The notes: generated from the sequence alone by a model not told the origin. A DNA stretch of 64,000 nt from Isoetes taiwanensis (GCA_021234155.1 JAJEKV010000016.1:18616620-18680619), one strand, 5' to 3'. Shown: positions 23,911-37,174, counted from the stretch's first letter. Made by a program: numbers and translations.

Positions 23911-25684
23911 TGGTTTACACAAAAGAGGCGATGATGCTAGTGGGTGATCTATTTCGGCTCCAGATTGGGGTTTTCAAACTCTGGCTGCTGATGGCGGCTC
24001 TGGTATGTTGCACTGGTCGCTTGCATTAGGTTCAATATCTTGGATTTAGGGCATGTTTACTGGCTATGCTGGCTGTGGCTGTGGCTGCTGGCTATGCTGG
24101 CTGTGGAGCAACACAAGATTGCTGGTGGCACAAGATCCCCGTGGCCGTTGGGATGATGGCTGTGGCTTATGCTCATCACTACAATTTCCATTAACTTATT
24201 CCGACACAAGGAATACATAGAAGAATGACCTGTGCTTATCTTTATCACAATTTCCAAAAAAATAGTTCCTGTACTTTCCATCAGCTGTTTACAAAAGGAA
24301 TTCTGACTCGGTGGGAAGCTCGGCTGTACCACAAACATAGCCGCAAGTTAAATATACAGTGCATAATCACAACAGGTAACTGCAGCAGGCTTTGAGGAAT
24401 ATTTTGAGTATCATCAGCGCCTTGGGTTATTCGAATCTGGCTACCACCGCTACCACGCCAAACAGATGATGCCGTGATTCACACACTACAAACAGACAAA
24501 TTCAATGTCGGTCCATTCAACAGCTGGAAAGGGGGGTAAAATTGTTTGTTTAAAGCCAAGACTAATGTTTAATTTGAGTTCTAACTTTGTAGTACAGCAG
24601 CACCATTTTGTTCATCAAACAGGTGTGAAACATTACAATACCTCACTGCCGATTTTGACATGAGGGATGAAAGCTAAAGCCCAAGTAAAAATGAATGTTA
24701 GAAGTGTACAAAGTTTTCTTAATAATGAGCAATTTTTACTGTCATACTACATTGGCAGCATTCTATACAGTCTACACAATGTCTCAATGTCGATTTTGAT
24801 ACAAGGGATGGAAGCTAAGCATGAGCTTTATGTACAATACTCGAAAATTATGTGTTGCAAAGAATGCTTGAATATGAAGCAGCTAACAGAGGAGAAACTG
24901 CCAATGGCGAGCCCTTTTTTACTGCTCTAGCCCGTTCCTTTTGCAAGAATTAAGTCCTAATATTAGCCGCATATGATAAACGTGGAACATTTTCAGTTCA
25001 AAAGATGGCATTGTTTATTTCATAAAAAGCCGTTTTTTACTGCAAAACACATCAAATGTGCTTGTTTTATTCACAAATTTCCTTGATTTGCATTTCTTTG
25101 GTCGGTCCAAAGATGGTTCTGTTGGTTTCTAAGGTTACTGCATATTTCTTTCAATGTTATTTGGTACATGACATGTGAGGCTACTGCTAGACAGAGTTAT
25201 GGATATCATAAACTTGAGTTTTTATGCTGCTCTGGTCTCCAATCAGAGCATCAAGATCACAAGCATCATTGTTTTTATGTGATATCATTACAGGCATCAT
25301 TGTTTTTGAATTTTTTCTTGATTACATGCTTCATTGTTTTCATGTGGCTATTTTGGGGCATTAGCATGAACTACTACGGTGAGACTAAGAAACAATTTGT
25401 TATGGCCAATTCTGCTACAGAGCCACAATCAAGCAAGTGCTCAAGAAGAAGATGAATATCTTGGCGAGAAATGTTTATGTGACGCTTTTAAAACAAAGTT
25501 TTGGTGCGTAATGATCTGTAGAACCCATTAAGTTGTGTCTGCTTAAGGTGCTTTGGCAACAATTCCGTGGCAAATGAGTTTGCAAAACTTAAAACTCAAT
25601 GTACAACCCTGGAGGGAATACAACTTTGACAAAATATCAGTATGTTCTGATTTCAAAATCAAAACATATTTTCTTCTTCCGCCC
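23911..25684. other. Interior of the putative DNA element, left of the Gypsy insertion
   Basis: No transposase or other coding signal. There is a short low-complexity stretch of GGCTGTGGCT-like words at about 24,060-24,110 and otherwise ordinary AT-rich sequence. Confidence 0.4.
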
Positions 25685-27245
25685 TGCGTGACGTTCGTGT
25701 AGTTATACTGGGTCACGCCATGTATTTGCAATGGGAATTTAATTGCAACCTAGGGAGTTACCTTAAAAAGGATTAAATTAGCTATGCTAATTTAACACAT
25801 TAATAATAATAACCTATAACCTAGGAAATTAGACTAATTACCATTTGGGGAGGCGCCACCGCCCAATCGATTAGGCAGCATGGGGATTGCCAAGTTTGGA
25901 TGCCAACTTGACCCCTATCCCCGTGGATTGACTCTCAAGATCGACCAAGGAAGGCCGAGCTGGGCCCATCATACACTTGCGAAGATCACCATAACAATGC
26001 GTCCCCTGCGGAAGTAACAAATGAATTCTCAACTCCCGGAAGATGGAGGCCCCATGGAACGAGTCCAAATGTAATTCAGGTAGGTGGCTACGTGAATTCT
26101 AGTTAACACTTGGTTGTGTCCGGCTCTCTCTCGTTCTCTTTGTGAATCAATCATAGAAACTAACCCTTGATTGTACAAACAAGTTCTCTTTATATTCAAT
26201 TCTGGTTCTTACTCTGAAAGGATGGATTGTTAGTTCTTTGTTTAATCTCACTTTGAAACGGGGGATTACTGGGGTAGAGGCCTCTCAACCGTGTATTGTA
26301 GTATGCTCCTAGATAAGCTACTGCACAGTCCCATTATATCGCGACTGTGGCACAAGAACCCACCGGGTCCTAGATGCTATGGTCCGCTTAGCACCCGATA
26401 AGGAACACAAGTGGTGACATGAGGGGTGGGGTCTTGCATGAGCATACAAGGCTCCCGGAGACTCCTACAATGGGCTAGGCGATAGCCGGTCACGTTGAGG
26501 GGGCGGGTATGGGTCCTGACACTCCTCGGTGTAGAGGTGTGATCCGTATGGAGCACCATGCACTTTGAGTAGATTTAGGGTGAGTAAGCCTACGGGATGC
26601 TGGGTCGCTGATGCAAAGACGTATTCTCTAGCTCACCCATGGAACCACCGTGATTACGGAAGGGGACGCCTCCCACCACGCCTCATCGGACCAGCGCCAT
26701 GAACACAGGAGTAGGCTCGAGGGTGATGCCACGAGTTTGTGTCTCCCTAAGGCTATAGCAAAGCCATAGCATGAATGACCCATCGCAAAGTGTGCACGGA
26801 GGGGCGGATGGAGTGGACAACCCTAGCCAATGTTCTATGCCGACCAGCGCCATGCCAAGACTTCGGTCTGGCTGATCCCTTGAGGCCCAGCCGGTCAACG
26901 ATCCTCACGGAGTCCGAGCTGGGTAGAACCTGGGTTCCGGGTGTTTTCAGAGATTAGATGCATATTCTACGCCCGTTGGTATATTAGATGGACGCGCCAC
27001 CCTTCGTGGTGGTTATTTATGTATATTCATCGTGTGCTAACCCTTGTATTCATGCTTCCGCGACGTAGGAGTCCCACTGAAGGCGTGGGCGAATGACCCC
27101 TTCGTGTCCTTCTTCGGGCCTCATTTCATAGACGGCCCGAAATAAATAGGCGGAGGGCTCTGCTCATGGTGAGATGATTGCCATGGGAGGGAAAGTCCCG
27201 TGTATGTATACGTCAGAAGGGTCGATATATTCAGGAGCCGCCACA
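25685..27245 (+). repeat. 5' LTR of the Gypsy element
   Basis: Starts TGCGTGACGTTC and ends GAGCCGCCACA. It aligns along its length with 37,175-38,738 with many small indels and substitutions. The primer site after it (27,246-27,262) is a decayed version of the GTGGTATCAGAGCCATGATT sequence seen in elements A and B. Confidence 0.88.
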
Positions 27246-28874
27246 AATTATCGTAGCCGTGATTTGGTTGCTTCGAAATCATAGCATCGCCAAACACTAA
27301 CTTCGTGAAAGCACCTGTAGTTAGGAGGAGGCTAAGTCAATGTGTCGTTAGTTCTCTTTGTTGTTTGGCTTGGTGTTAGGTTAAAGTTAAGAAATTGTAG
27401 CTTTGAAGTGGAGGGGCCAAGATTGGAGGCCTAACAGGTGTGTCGATGGGTAGCTCAAATGACGAAGGAGATGGTTTCCTTGGATCTAGCGTGCGAGAAT
27501 TACCCTAGAAACCTTGATCAACTCCCAGCGAAAAATGGTCAAGGGCAGGCCCAAAAGCGAATTCGGCGCCACTTGCCTTTGTGTTAAACTGCGATCAAGT
27601 TCAAGCGCCCAAATGTCTTTGTCGGCCAATTCGGCCGTCGGACTTCCTTCGAGTCAACGCTGGGGCCCGCCAGTCAATCGGAAGCGCCGCTTGCATTTCG
27701 ACGACACCGGTCGGCGGTAAGCCAGATAATGCCATCGGCCGGCCGTATGTGGCGCGTATTTCCGCCGTATAATTTTTTTGTTTTAAATAAAAAATTTTGA
27801 AGTTAATAAGGAAAAAAATTTTGAAATTTTAAAAGTTAATTGGCCATTTAGCAAACCATTTCCGTCATTTGCTTTTGCTTCCGTGCCTCCAACCGCTGGA
27901 GCGCCCTCCGCCATCGCCACCGAGACCGGACCTTGATCCTGCGCCCTTGTGCCTTGTGCATCTTAGCCCCCCTTTGCCATCCCCGCCACCGCAGACTACC
28001 CGCTATGGCCATTACCAAGAGCGCTCGGATCCGTCCACCATGAGCATCGTGGAGATCTACGCCATGATTGCTAAGCACATGGCTATTGACCCACGGCCCT
28101 CATCGACATCTTGTTGGATGAGCTGGTCAATAGGTTTGAGAACAACGATAGGATTCCATATCCCGCCTATCACTTCTCGAGCCATTCCTCATCCCACTGA
28201 ACCTCACGCCAGCCCCCCATATACCCTTGTTGAGCAACCTTATGGTAATGATGCTCATCAAATTTTATCCTCCCAACAGAAGGCCATACCTGAGGAGGAA
28301 GATGTCGACCGAGGCCGACCCGTGTTAGGGTTTTGCGGGGAGGACGGCCACCGGGAGATTGAGCGGGCTGACAAAGCTTGGGTAGGGGTACTGGAGCTCG
28401 GGACGGGGGCGGCTGCCGTCATTGATGGCAGAGCCATTGAGGTTCCCCATACCACCGGCATGAGGGTTCCAACAGCTTTTGTATGGGGAGAAATCCCCGA
28501 CATCAAAGATAGACTATCGACAACTATTCGGATAGATATGGGTCTCATACCACAACGGTACCATCGCCGGAACTTAATCGCCGTGCAGCGGCCCGCCTTT
28601 TTGCTCGATCCAAGAAGACCTAAGGAGAGCTCGAAGATGGTAGTTGGAGCAAGATGAGCGGACCGACAAGATCGGGCGGGACCAACAGGGGGAAGGTGCA
28701 TCGGGGGTGGCTCGAACCCAAAACCGGCGATCCGACCGTTAAGCTCGGAGGAAGGGAGTCACCCATAAGGCCGGCAATAATACAAGGATAAGTTAAGGAC
28801 CTGGGCTTGCTTTTTGGAAGAAGACCAGTTCACCTGAGGCGGCAATGAGTGGACAACTCGCCGGGTCTTTGGGG
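27246..28874 (+). other. Gypsy leader and unassigned coding-like region
   Basis: The first ~250 bases resemble the leader of elements A and B. From about 27,840 the sequence becomes GC-rich. A 262-residue frame (27,869-28,657) shows no domain I recognise and its first 50 residues are low-complexity Pro-rich, so I do not call it a gene. Confidence 0.4.
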
Positions 28875-29190
28875 CTAAGACGGGTGCCAACATCGTCGGG
28901 GGCTCGGGGTACGCTGAAGCCTCATCGGTTCCGGCGTCTCGCAGATGGCATTGCGGGAGATCCGCGAATTTCCAAGATCCACGACCTTCCGGACGTAAGC
29001 TACCTTTTTCGAGGGTTGCGACGGGAGATCGCAGACGGCAATTTAAGATCGATCTCCGTTTCGGACCTTTGCAATTTTAGCTCCAAGAGGTCGCCGGCCT
29101 TCTTGGTAGCACTTTTTGGTGATGCCAACCTTTGCGCTTATCCGCTAAAGAGGGTCACTATAATGCCTAAGGATTTAGCCCTGGGACCGT
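28875..29190 (+). pseudogene. Degenerate histone H3 inside the Gypsy element
   Basis: Segments of canonical H3 appear in order in alternating frames: LKPHRFR (from about 28,917), ALREIREFPRST (from 28,948), LPFSR and then FKIDLRF, LRREIA, LQEVA, and finally LVALFGDANLCAYPLKRVTI followed by MPKD. The last block has the spacing of the H3 alpha2-L2-alpha3 region (LVGLFEDTNLC, KRVTIMPKD). The match to TIMPKD argues for an ordinary H3 rather than centromeric H3. Frameshifts and stops mean no histone can be made. It sits between the 5' LTR and gag on the sense strand of the element. No poly(A) is visible beside it, so I cannot say whether it arrived as a retrocopy or by transduction. Confidence 0.8.
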
Positions 29191-32100
29191 AGGGATACTG
29201 GGGGAGCAACTTAGCCTACTTCATGGGGATCCGCATCTGCATATATTTTTTTTGTGATAATTAATAAAGAGGCTTTTATTTTGAATTAAAAGTTTAATGT
29301 TTTTTTTATGTTAAATTTTAAAATAAAATGCCGACGTCACTTTTAATAAAAAGGGTTTAAAAGGGGACTGTAAAGGTTATTTTAAACTTCTTTTCCTCTC
29401 TCCTCCCTTCTAGCGCCATGGTCACGCCGTTTAATCTTGTCAGCTTCCTAGTACCTTGATGGAGAGAAATGGGATCCACAGTTCCCTTTCACCACTGCAG
29501 CCTTTGCTATGCCAACGATAGATCTCCTTGTTAATATGTACGTATCCTGACTCACGGATTCCTTGACTTTTACATGGAGGAAATGCTTCCTCTCTCAGAT
29601 TCCTCCTGGGGATCCTCCCCACTTGTATTTGGAGCTGAGATAGTTCCGCGGATGCTAGGCGGGGACACACATGCTTATGACGCCTTGAAGGGGAAACTCC
29701 GATGGGGTAAACACCTACCGCTGGTCCAAAGATCGTGGGCAAAGATATCCGAAGCTACTTTCGCTCTAGCCATCCTCATGGACCAATACGTTGAGGATGA
29801 AATCTTGCCGGCAGAGAAGGGCAGGCTACCAGAATCCTCCGAGGAGGGGGATGACGAGCATATAGGAATGGGCGACTTTGCCCGTTGGAAAGAGCTAGCA
29901 GAGGAGCTACCACCGTAGCGCGACCAATCTATAGGCTTGTCAGGGTTAGACGGCCTTCCAGTTATTTATCACCAGGGGCAGGAATACCTTCTCTTGGATG
30001 ATATTATCTGGACGTATCACGTGGTGGCCGGATTTCGACGCAAGCGCAAAGACCATGTACTTTACGAAGCCATGAGTATTGTATGATGATTTCATCGACT
30101 TCACTTCTACCGAAGCTTCCTCCGGTGCACCAGCTACTTGATTCCGTCAGAGACCCTAGAGCCGGCGGAGACTCTATTACGTCTTCGCGACTTCGTGATG
30201 CAGGAACCAGCTTCGCAACCTGCACCAGATGCCTTCACGGCTATGGGACCTCACGTCCCAAACATTAATATGGTTGAAGTTCCCTCCGACTCAGATGATG
30301 AGGGTGAAGATTTATACCATAACCCCCTCAAGACATTAAGAAGGAGGAGCTCAAGGAGCTCAAGGAGGAAGAAGTCCCCATGGACTTGGATAAAGAAGTG
30401 GCAAAGATCCGAGACTTCGCAAGGGAAAGTCTTTGGGTAACCACCTTACCCGCTTCTTGTCGGCCTTCAAATACCTGACAAGTCCTCTTCATAGCCCGAG
30501 ATCTAGGGCCAGAGGTCAAGCTTCATGGTGGGCCCTCCGCGGCACTCTCTACACTGGCCGCCACAAGAAGCTTCCCCATCGTGACGCTTACGTATGTACT
30601 CGCATCGACGATCTTTGCCCTCACGGCCTTGGGTCGTGACATTGGCGCCTTGGATGGGCATGAAGCTCCTCACGGCAGCCCCATTGGCCGTTGCCTATCC
30701 ACCGAGGTTGCATCACATTCTGGCCGCCACAAGAGACCCTCAGGGTTACTCGTCAAGGACAATCGACCGCCTCCACCACCTCCTAGGGCTAAGGATCAAG
30801 AGGCAGGGCCTAGTTCCTAGTATAATTTTGCTATGAAAAATGTATATATATATATATATATGTTTTGCTAGTTTTTCTTATATATTTATATATGTGTGTT
30901 CTGGGATTTTCGATTGGCAATTGAATGGACCATATTGACAAATGGTGTACCTTATTTACTTATTAAATACAAAGTTCTCTTGAGGAGTATTATTGAATTG
31001 TGTGTTTTTTTTATGACATCCTCTTCAAAAGTATTAAAACTTTAGAATATAATGGAATTACAAAATGTTCTCTATTTATTCCAACTATGTTGCAGAGGAA
31101 ACCATTTGGGAATATGAGGAGAGAATCACCGATATGGTTAGGAGGGACGATCCCGGGCCCGCACCCAGACTATGGCCGAGATATGGTGAATATCCGAGTG
31201 GGAGGAAGGCTATGAAACCAACCACCGCCACCGGGGGGAACTCTACGACCACGACAAAGGGCTGGAGATAGTTAACATCCTCGGGGATCGAAGCTTTGAG
31301 GATCTGAAGATGACCCCGCGGTCGCACGGGACTATTTGGAATATGACCAGCACGCGAAGCCGAGGGGCTTAAACGACCATCTTTGGCAACTCTTTTATGC
31401 GATCTGAAGGCTCTTTAACCTTCGATTATCAGCCAACATGGGAGTACCAAGCAATCATTGTCCAAGCTCCGGGCACGCTTATAAACTCGTCCGAAGCCAG
31501 CGGGAGAGTACCTCTGCTTACGATCCTCAGACTCTCGCCAACCCCTAGGCTTGGTCTCTTCCGTTATGTTTTCGTTGTTGTGGTTACTGCGCAAGTAAAA
31601 CTTTAAAAATTTCCATTGTATCATACCCACTTTTGTCTCAATCCATGTATCAATCAACCCGCTTGTTGTACTCAACTTGAATGAAATACAAATATTGTTT
31701 TCTATTTGTATATACTTTTGTCTCGATTAACTTAAAAGGGATTGTACATTAATGTAAATCGCTTATATATTCATGAATGCTTCCTATAGATCTGCGGTAA
31801 TGCGAACGCCGCTTTGGCAACACCCTCCAACGCCAAGAGGCTCACCCCCAACAGAATTGATGTTAATGAAAAGGCAACTCGGGCGAAGTTACAGGCTTAT
31901 GTGTTGCATACCAATCCACCGCCACATACTCGGGGAGGACGGACCGGAATTACCTCCACGACCATTGAGTCCACCCGCACAACAGCCCATCTCCTCCTAG
32001 AGCTAGCCCTCAGACTGCATACAAAGGAGGACTCATGCTAAGCGCCATCGGTTCCTCTAAGGATAGCACCGCTTCCTCACATTCAACCACTTCGGTTCTT

Positions 32101-32199
32101 CCCGGATCCTCGCTATCGGTTTAATGACCATTCAAGGCGTAAGGATAAGGAGTACCAAAAACCGCTTGATACAGCCATCACTAGTATATGGAAGAACCT
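29191..32199 (+). other. Gypsy pre-gag region with AT-rich intron-like blocks
   Basis: GC-rich coding-like blocks alternate with AT-rich blocks at about 29,236-29,413, 30,826-31,092 and 31,590-31,788. The AT-rich blocks end in acceptor-like CTTCTAG, ATGTTGCAG and TTCCTATAG. A (TA)n run lies at 30,846-30,862. The coding-like blocks include acidic and basic stretches (for example EVPSDSDDEGEDLY) but no domain I recognise. This may be gene-derived DNA carried by the element, or its own extra ORF. Confidence 0.4.
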
Positions 32200-35100
32200 A
32201 AGTTGGCTCTGGGTTTGATGGGAAATCCAGAGGAGGCTTGAATGCGGAATCTTGGTTGGACGAAATGAAGGAATTTGAAGTCCTATGGAATGACGTAAAA
32301 AGATATGGGGAAGGTCGCCACCACGAACCCACCGAGCTGCCCGTGTTTGGTGGAAGGGTTACGCCAGCTAAGCACCGGACGAGCGATGCAAGTTCAAGAA
32401 GTTCGCTAAGGCTTTTTAAATCGACACGCGTGCCTCGTCGCGACAAATGCCAATGCATCCGCACCTTCTACGTTTGGAACAGAAGGGCATGTCGCAGGCC
32501 TACACCGACGTAATTCATGCGCTTGAGGTTGTATGTACCGTGAATGAATGAGAAAAGGGCGAGGGCTACATTGAAGGGTTGGCCCCATCCATTAAACGTA
32601 TGGTCAAGGCCATAGACCCAAAAATCGAAGCGAGAGGGCGAAGCTAAGGCATTAAGCCTTGAGGAAGACACGCCAAAGAACCCGCAAGATCCGCGACCTG
32701 CTCCTTACCAAGAAAAGCGGCCGTCCACACCTTACAAACCCCGTTAGCTAAGTCCGGGCCCTCTCAAAGACAATTCTTATGGCCGGGGAGAAGAAAGTCG
32801 CCTTTAGCACGCCAGATAAGGTATCAATGTCAGAAGGAAGTTCGGGGCCTCTTGACCCATTCCTAAAGAGGCCGGAGAACAGTTCCATGGATAAGGCATG
32901 CTACGGTGCATGAGGCCTGACACTTCATGCGACTTGTCCATACGCCACAGCAGACGCTCCACCGCCATGGCCAACTTGGATTGGGAAGATTTGAGTCCAA
33001 TCTTGTCAAGGAGGACTAGGCTCCGGAGTACATTCATGGTGCGTCTCATATTCTTGCCGCTTATAGAAACAGTAACGCTGAAAGTCAGCCTTCATTATTT
33101 CTACAATAGGCCAAGTAGACAAAGAAGTCCTTCATAATTTTGATGGACACGGGTAGTAATGCATAATTTTGCTTCTCCTAGAATGGCCTGTCATCGCTAC
33201 TGGAAACGTTGAGATCCCGACCTAAGCCGGTCACATTAGCTAGCCGGTAAGATCGGACACACTCATGGTCACCGTATTAACCTTAAAAATGCACGATTTG
33301 CCCCGTGCACCAGTTTGCCTTGGTGCGAATTAATGGACATTGGCAAATATGATCTTATTGTGGGAATGGAGTTTTAGCGTCTCCGCCGGGGCCCACATAG
33401 ATCGTGGGTGGAGAAATCGGGGAGGTCACCTTCAACGCGCTAATGGAGCACGGGTGACGATAAAAGGTGATTCATTACACTCAGCCCATGCAAATAATGT
33501 CAATAAAGCGGCTAGGGAAAAGCTATACGCAGAATGAACTCCTTTGCTTCATTAAACTTGCTTCCATTGAGTCGGGACTCAAACAAGCAAGAAGTAATGT
33601 CGGCGCCTTACCATCGGACATTGCTACCCTTCTTCAAGAATTTAGCGATCTTTTTTCGGATGAGATCCACAAGCTTCCTCCTTTCAGAGGGGTGGAATGT
33701 GAGATAACTCTTGAACTGTGTACTAAGCCTACCAAAGAAAAGCCCGTCTGCATCAATGAGTCCTCCTGAGTTAGCAGAGCTTAAGAAACAACAAGAGTTA
33801 CTGAATCTGGGGTTTATTCGCCCCGAGTTTCACCATTTGGCCCCTATTCTTTTGTCAAGAAGAAAGATGGCTCCTTAAGGATGTGTATTGATTATAGGCA
33901 ACTCAATAAGCATACCATCAAGAATCGCTATGTCTTTTGCCTAGGGCGATGATCTTATGGACCCCGCCATAAGGAGCAAAATATTTCTCAAAGATTGATT
34001 TGCGCTCCCCGTACCATCAGATAAGGATTAAGGAAGAGGACATCCATAAGTCCGCTTTTCTGTGCGGATATGGGCATTATGAGTTCACCGTCATGCCTTT
34101 TGGATTGACCAACACCCCCTGCGCGCTTATCGCGGTTGATGAATGACATCTTCCGCCAATACTTGGATAACTTTGTTGTCATTTTCTTTGATGACATTCT
34201 CATCTATAGTAAAACCTTGCAACAACATGAACAACATCTTCGATTAGCTTTGCAAAAGCTAAAGCCCATCGCCTCTTTGCCAAGTTCTCTAAATGCAAGT
34301 TAAGCCACTCCCGGTGGGTAGACTATTTGGGGCATATTATCTCAAGGAAGGAATTGCTACAGACCCCACTAAGATAGAAGCAAGTAAAGGATTGGCCCAT
34401 TCCAGCTAATGTTTCCGTGAGGTCCGAAGTTTCTTGGGACTCGCAGATATTATCGCAAATTTGTTAAGGATTTTGCCACAATTGCCGCACCTCTTACTAA
34501 TCTCACAAGGCATGAGAAAGTAAAGGATTGGATGGAACATTGGAAAACAAAAGTCCAAGTCGGCTTTCAGAAGCTCAAGGATGCCTTAACATCTGCACCA
34601 GTCCTTACCTTGCCTGATCCTGAAAAGGATAAATCAGTAGCCACCGACGCTAGTAAGATAGCTACTGGTGGAGTTCTAATGCGTGAGGGGAGAGTTGTTG
34701 CTTACGATTCAAAGAAGATGAACGATGCAGAGCAGCGATATCCTACCCATGACCAGGAGTTGCTGGCAGTTGTTCGTGCTCTCCGTATTTGGAGACACTA
34801 CCTTCTTGGTAGAAGATTTCAGCTGGATACGGATCATCAGAGTCTCCGCTATTTATCCACCCACCCAAATCAACCTACGTCGGTATGAGATGGATGGAAT
34901 TCCTCGAGGAATATGACTTGAGATTGTATATAAACCGAGGGAAGCACAATGTGGTTATGGATGCTTTGTCACGCCATCCCTTCATAACCCGCACCCATTG
35001 TAATGCCATTTCCACACTCACCAAATAGTTTGGGAAGCAAATAGAATGCACCTTGGCCCATGGATCCCTAATTCGTAAATATTTGAGAAAGTTTGGGTAA

Positions 35101-36672
35101 GGAAGCCGACCGATAGAGAACGTGAAGCATTCCGTTCATATAAGAAGGAGGGCAATTTATTATATTACAAAGATAAGTTGTGTGTTCCAAAATGACTTGA
35201 GGGGGCGAAAGCCGATTCTCCATGATACACACAAATGTTCTATAGCAGGACATGCGGGGTTTTATGAAAACTTACTTTAAGATCCGCTCCAGCTATTTTT
35301 GGCCTTCCATGAAGAAGGATATTGCTAGGTACATCAAAAAGGTGTCGGGTTTGTCCCGAAACCAAGGCCGCGTCAATTAAGAGTTCCCGGGAGTTGCAAC
35401 CTTTGGATGTGCCCAACGCCAAGTGGGAAGTCATAACCATGGATTTCATTGTGGGGCTTCCACGCATTCTCTCCCGTGGTCACGATGCCTTAATGGTAAG
35501 GGTCGACAAATTATCAAAGATGGCTCACTTCACGCCATGTCGCACCACGGACACCGCCTTCCGACACCGCCTTGCTCTTTGCAAAGGAAATTTTCAGGTT
35601 GCACGGATGCCGAGAGTAATTGTATCGGATAGGGATCCTAAGTTTGTCGATTGCATTCGGAAGGATTTCTTCGCCACCATCCGACCAAGCTTGCCATGAG
35701 TACGAGCCTACCATCCCTCGCATTGATGGTCAAATGTAACGTGTCAATCGTGACATCGAAGATATGCTAAGAAGCTATGTATGGAGTAAACAGTCACAAT
35801 GGGCGGATTATATTTACTTGGTAGAATTCGCCTATAACAGTACAAAGCAGGAGTCTTCTAGAATGTCTCCCTTCATGATAAATTATGGCTATCAATGTCT
35901 TACTCCAGACACGTGGCATAATCCTGTTTCTAAAGTGGAGGTCTCTCAACAACTCCTTTTAGAAATGCAGGCCTTGGTGGAAGAAGTTCGGGGTTACTTA
36001 TTGGCCGCACGCAGTCGTCAGAAGAGTCTAGCGGATAAGCACCGAACCCCACGAATCTTCCAGGTGGGCGAATCAGTTTGGCTTAAGATCAAAGTAAAAC
36101 AAGCCAAGCTTAAAATTGGTAACTGTAAGAAGTTGGCACCCAGATGGGCTGGGCCGTTCAGATTACCGAACGCGTGGGGAGAACAGGCATATCGCTTGGA
36201 CTTGCCACCCCGCTTGAAGATCCACAAGGTCTTTCACGTGAGTCTTCTGAAGCAACACACCCCTGATCCAGAGGAGGTTTTGGATACCCCTACCCTCCTA
36301 GAAATGACTGAAGAGCAGCTGGAAATAGTGCCCGAAGCTCTTCTTGATCGAGCTTACAAACAGACCAGAAGGACTCAAATGTTGCAATACTTGGTCAAGT
36401 GGAAGCACTTACCAGTTGAAGATGCTACCTGGGTGATGAAGATAGACCTTGAGAAGCACTATCCGGACTTCATGCGGGAATCTCAAGGCCGCACCATCAA
36501 CGATGCTATCAACCCCGCTCCCGGCGGTAAGCTTGAAGGCTTGATTGACCGAGAATCTTGTTCTAGAGGGGTAGACGCATCGTATATGATAATAATAACC
36601 GATGATGAGATCACCTTCGTGTTCTCTAGGACGTGGTGTATTGTTGATGTTGACATGACCGCTTGGTGCTAG
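32200..36672 (+). pseudogene. Gypsy gag-pol, broken into fragments
   Basis: In order: a gag-like stretch (32,200-32,660; SWLDEMKEFEVLWNDVKRYG, then in another frame QAYTDVIHALEVV). Aspartic protease active site ILMDTGSNA (33,137-33,163). Reverse transcriptase with [17 protein letters not shown] (from 33,881), [10 protein letters not shown] (near 34,085) and the catalytic FFDDILIYS (about 34,184-34,210). RNase H (34,532-34,888; ATDASKIATGGVLMREG, QRYPTHDQELLAV, LDTDHQSLRYL). Integrase with IKRCRVCPETK-type zinc residues, MDFIVGLP and IVSDRDPKF (about 35,200-35,760). Numerous 1-2 base indels break the polyprotein, while RNase H and the final integrase segment are still open. Confidence 0.88.
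35764..36672 (+). CDS. Gypsy integrase C-terminus with chromodomain (open fragment)
   Basis: This is the longest open pol fragment, 302 residues. Residues 1-60 are the end of the integrase core (EFAYNSTKQESSRMSPF). Residues about 95-165 hold the GPY/F module (KLAPRWAGPFR, then KIHKVFHVSLLK). Residues about 187-236 are a chromodomain: LQYLVKWKHLPVEDATWV then DLEKHYPDF, with the aromatic positions expected to contact methylated histone tails. In chromoviruses this domain steers integration to chromatin. Upstream the frame can be followed as RVNRDIEDMLRSYV from about 35,737. It is a fragment of the broken polyprotein above, not an independent gene. Confidence 0.85.
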   Translation: MLRSYVWSKQSQWADYIYLVEFAYNSTKQESSRMSPFMINYGYQCLTPDTWHNPVSKVEVSQQLLLEMQALVEEVRGYLLAARSRQKSLADKHRTPRIFQVGESVWLKIKVKQAKLKIGNCKKLAPRWAGPFRLPNAWGEQAYRLDLPPRLKIHKVFHVSLLKQHTPDPEEVLDTPTLLEMTEEQLEIVPEALLDRAYKQTRRTQMLQYLVKWKHLPVEDATWVMKIDLEKHYPDFMRESQGRTINDAINPAPGGKLEGLIDRESCSRGVDASYMIIITDDEITFVFSRTWCIVDVDMTAWC

Positions 36673-37161
36673 AAAGGCATCTAGTAAATAGACCGCGTTC
36701 ATTCCGGCTTATACGGGAACTCCACCATTCCTTATGCCACAATGAATTGCAAAAAAAGCATACACATGATAGATTCCCTTCTAGATAATTTTTCTTTTAT
36801 TTGTAGGGGGTGGTCCCTTCAACCACAACTTAATCATATTATTAACCTACGGGTATATGGTTGTGTGCAGGCCAATGAACAAGTCGTCACCTGCCTTGTA
36901 TAGAGGGTTGCTGATGACCCAACTTTTTCCCGTATTGGTTCTGTCTACATGTATGAATTTTGTTGTCAGAATGTTTTAAATCGGACTTCGGTCCTAAACT
37001 CTCTTGATGATAAGTTTTGATATTTTCAACTTCGATGTATTACTGCCTGAAATACTATAATTTTAAAATATTGATGTTATATTTTAATTTTATTTTATAA
37101 TTCAGTGCTTCACTTATGTCCTCAATTAGCTAACCTCAATGCTGAGGACAACATTAATTTT

Positions 37162-37174
37162 AAGGAGGGGAGGA
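37162..37174 (+). other. Polypurine tract of the Gypsy element
   Basis: AAGGAGGGGAGGA lies directly before the 3' LTR start TGTGACG, as required for plus-strand priming. Confidence 0.85.

Noticed and set aside
27869-28657. 262-residue frame in the Gypsy leader
   Set aside because: No domain, low-complexity start, and competing frames. More likely decayed element or captured DNA than a gene.
28700-28745. Possible tRNA-like sequence (GGCTCGAACCC)
   Set aside because: A lone B-box-like word with no A box or acceptor stem at the right distance.
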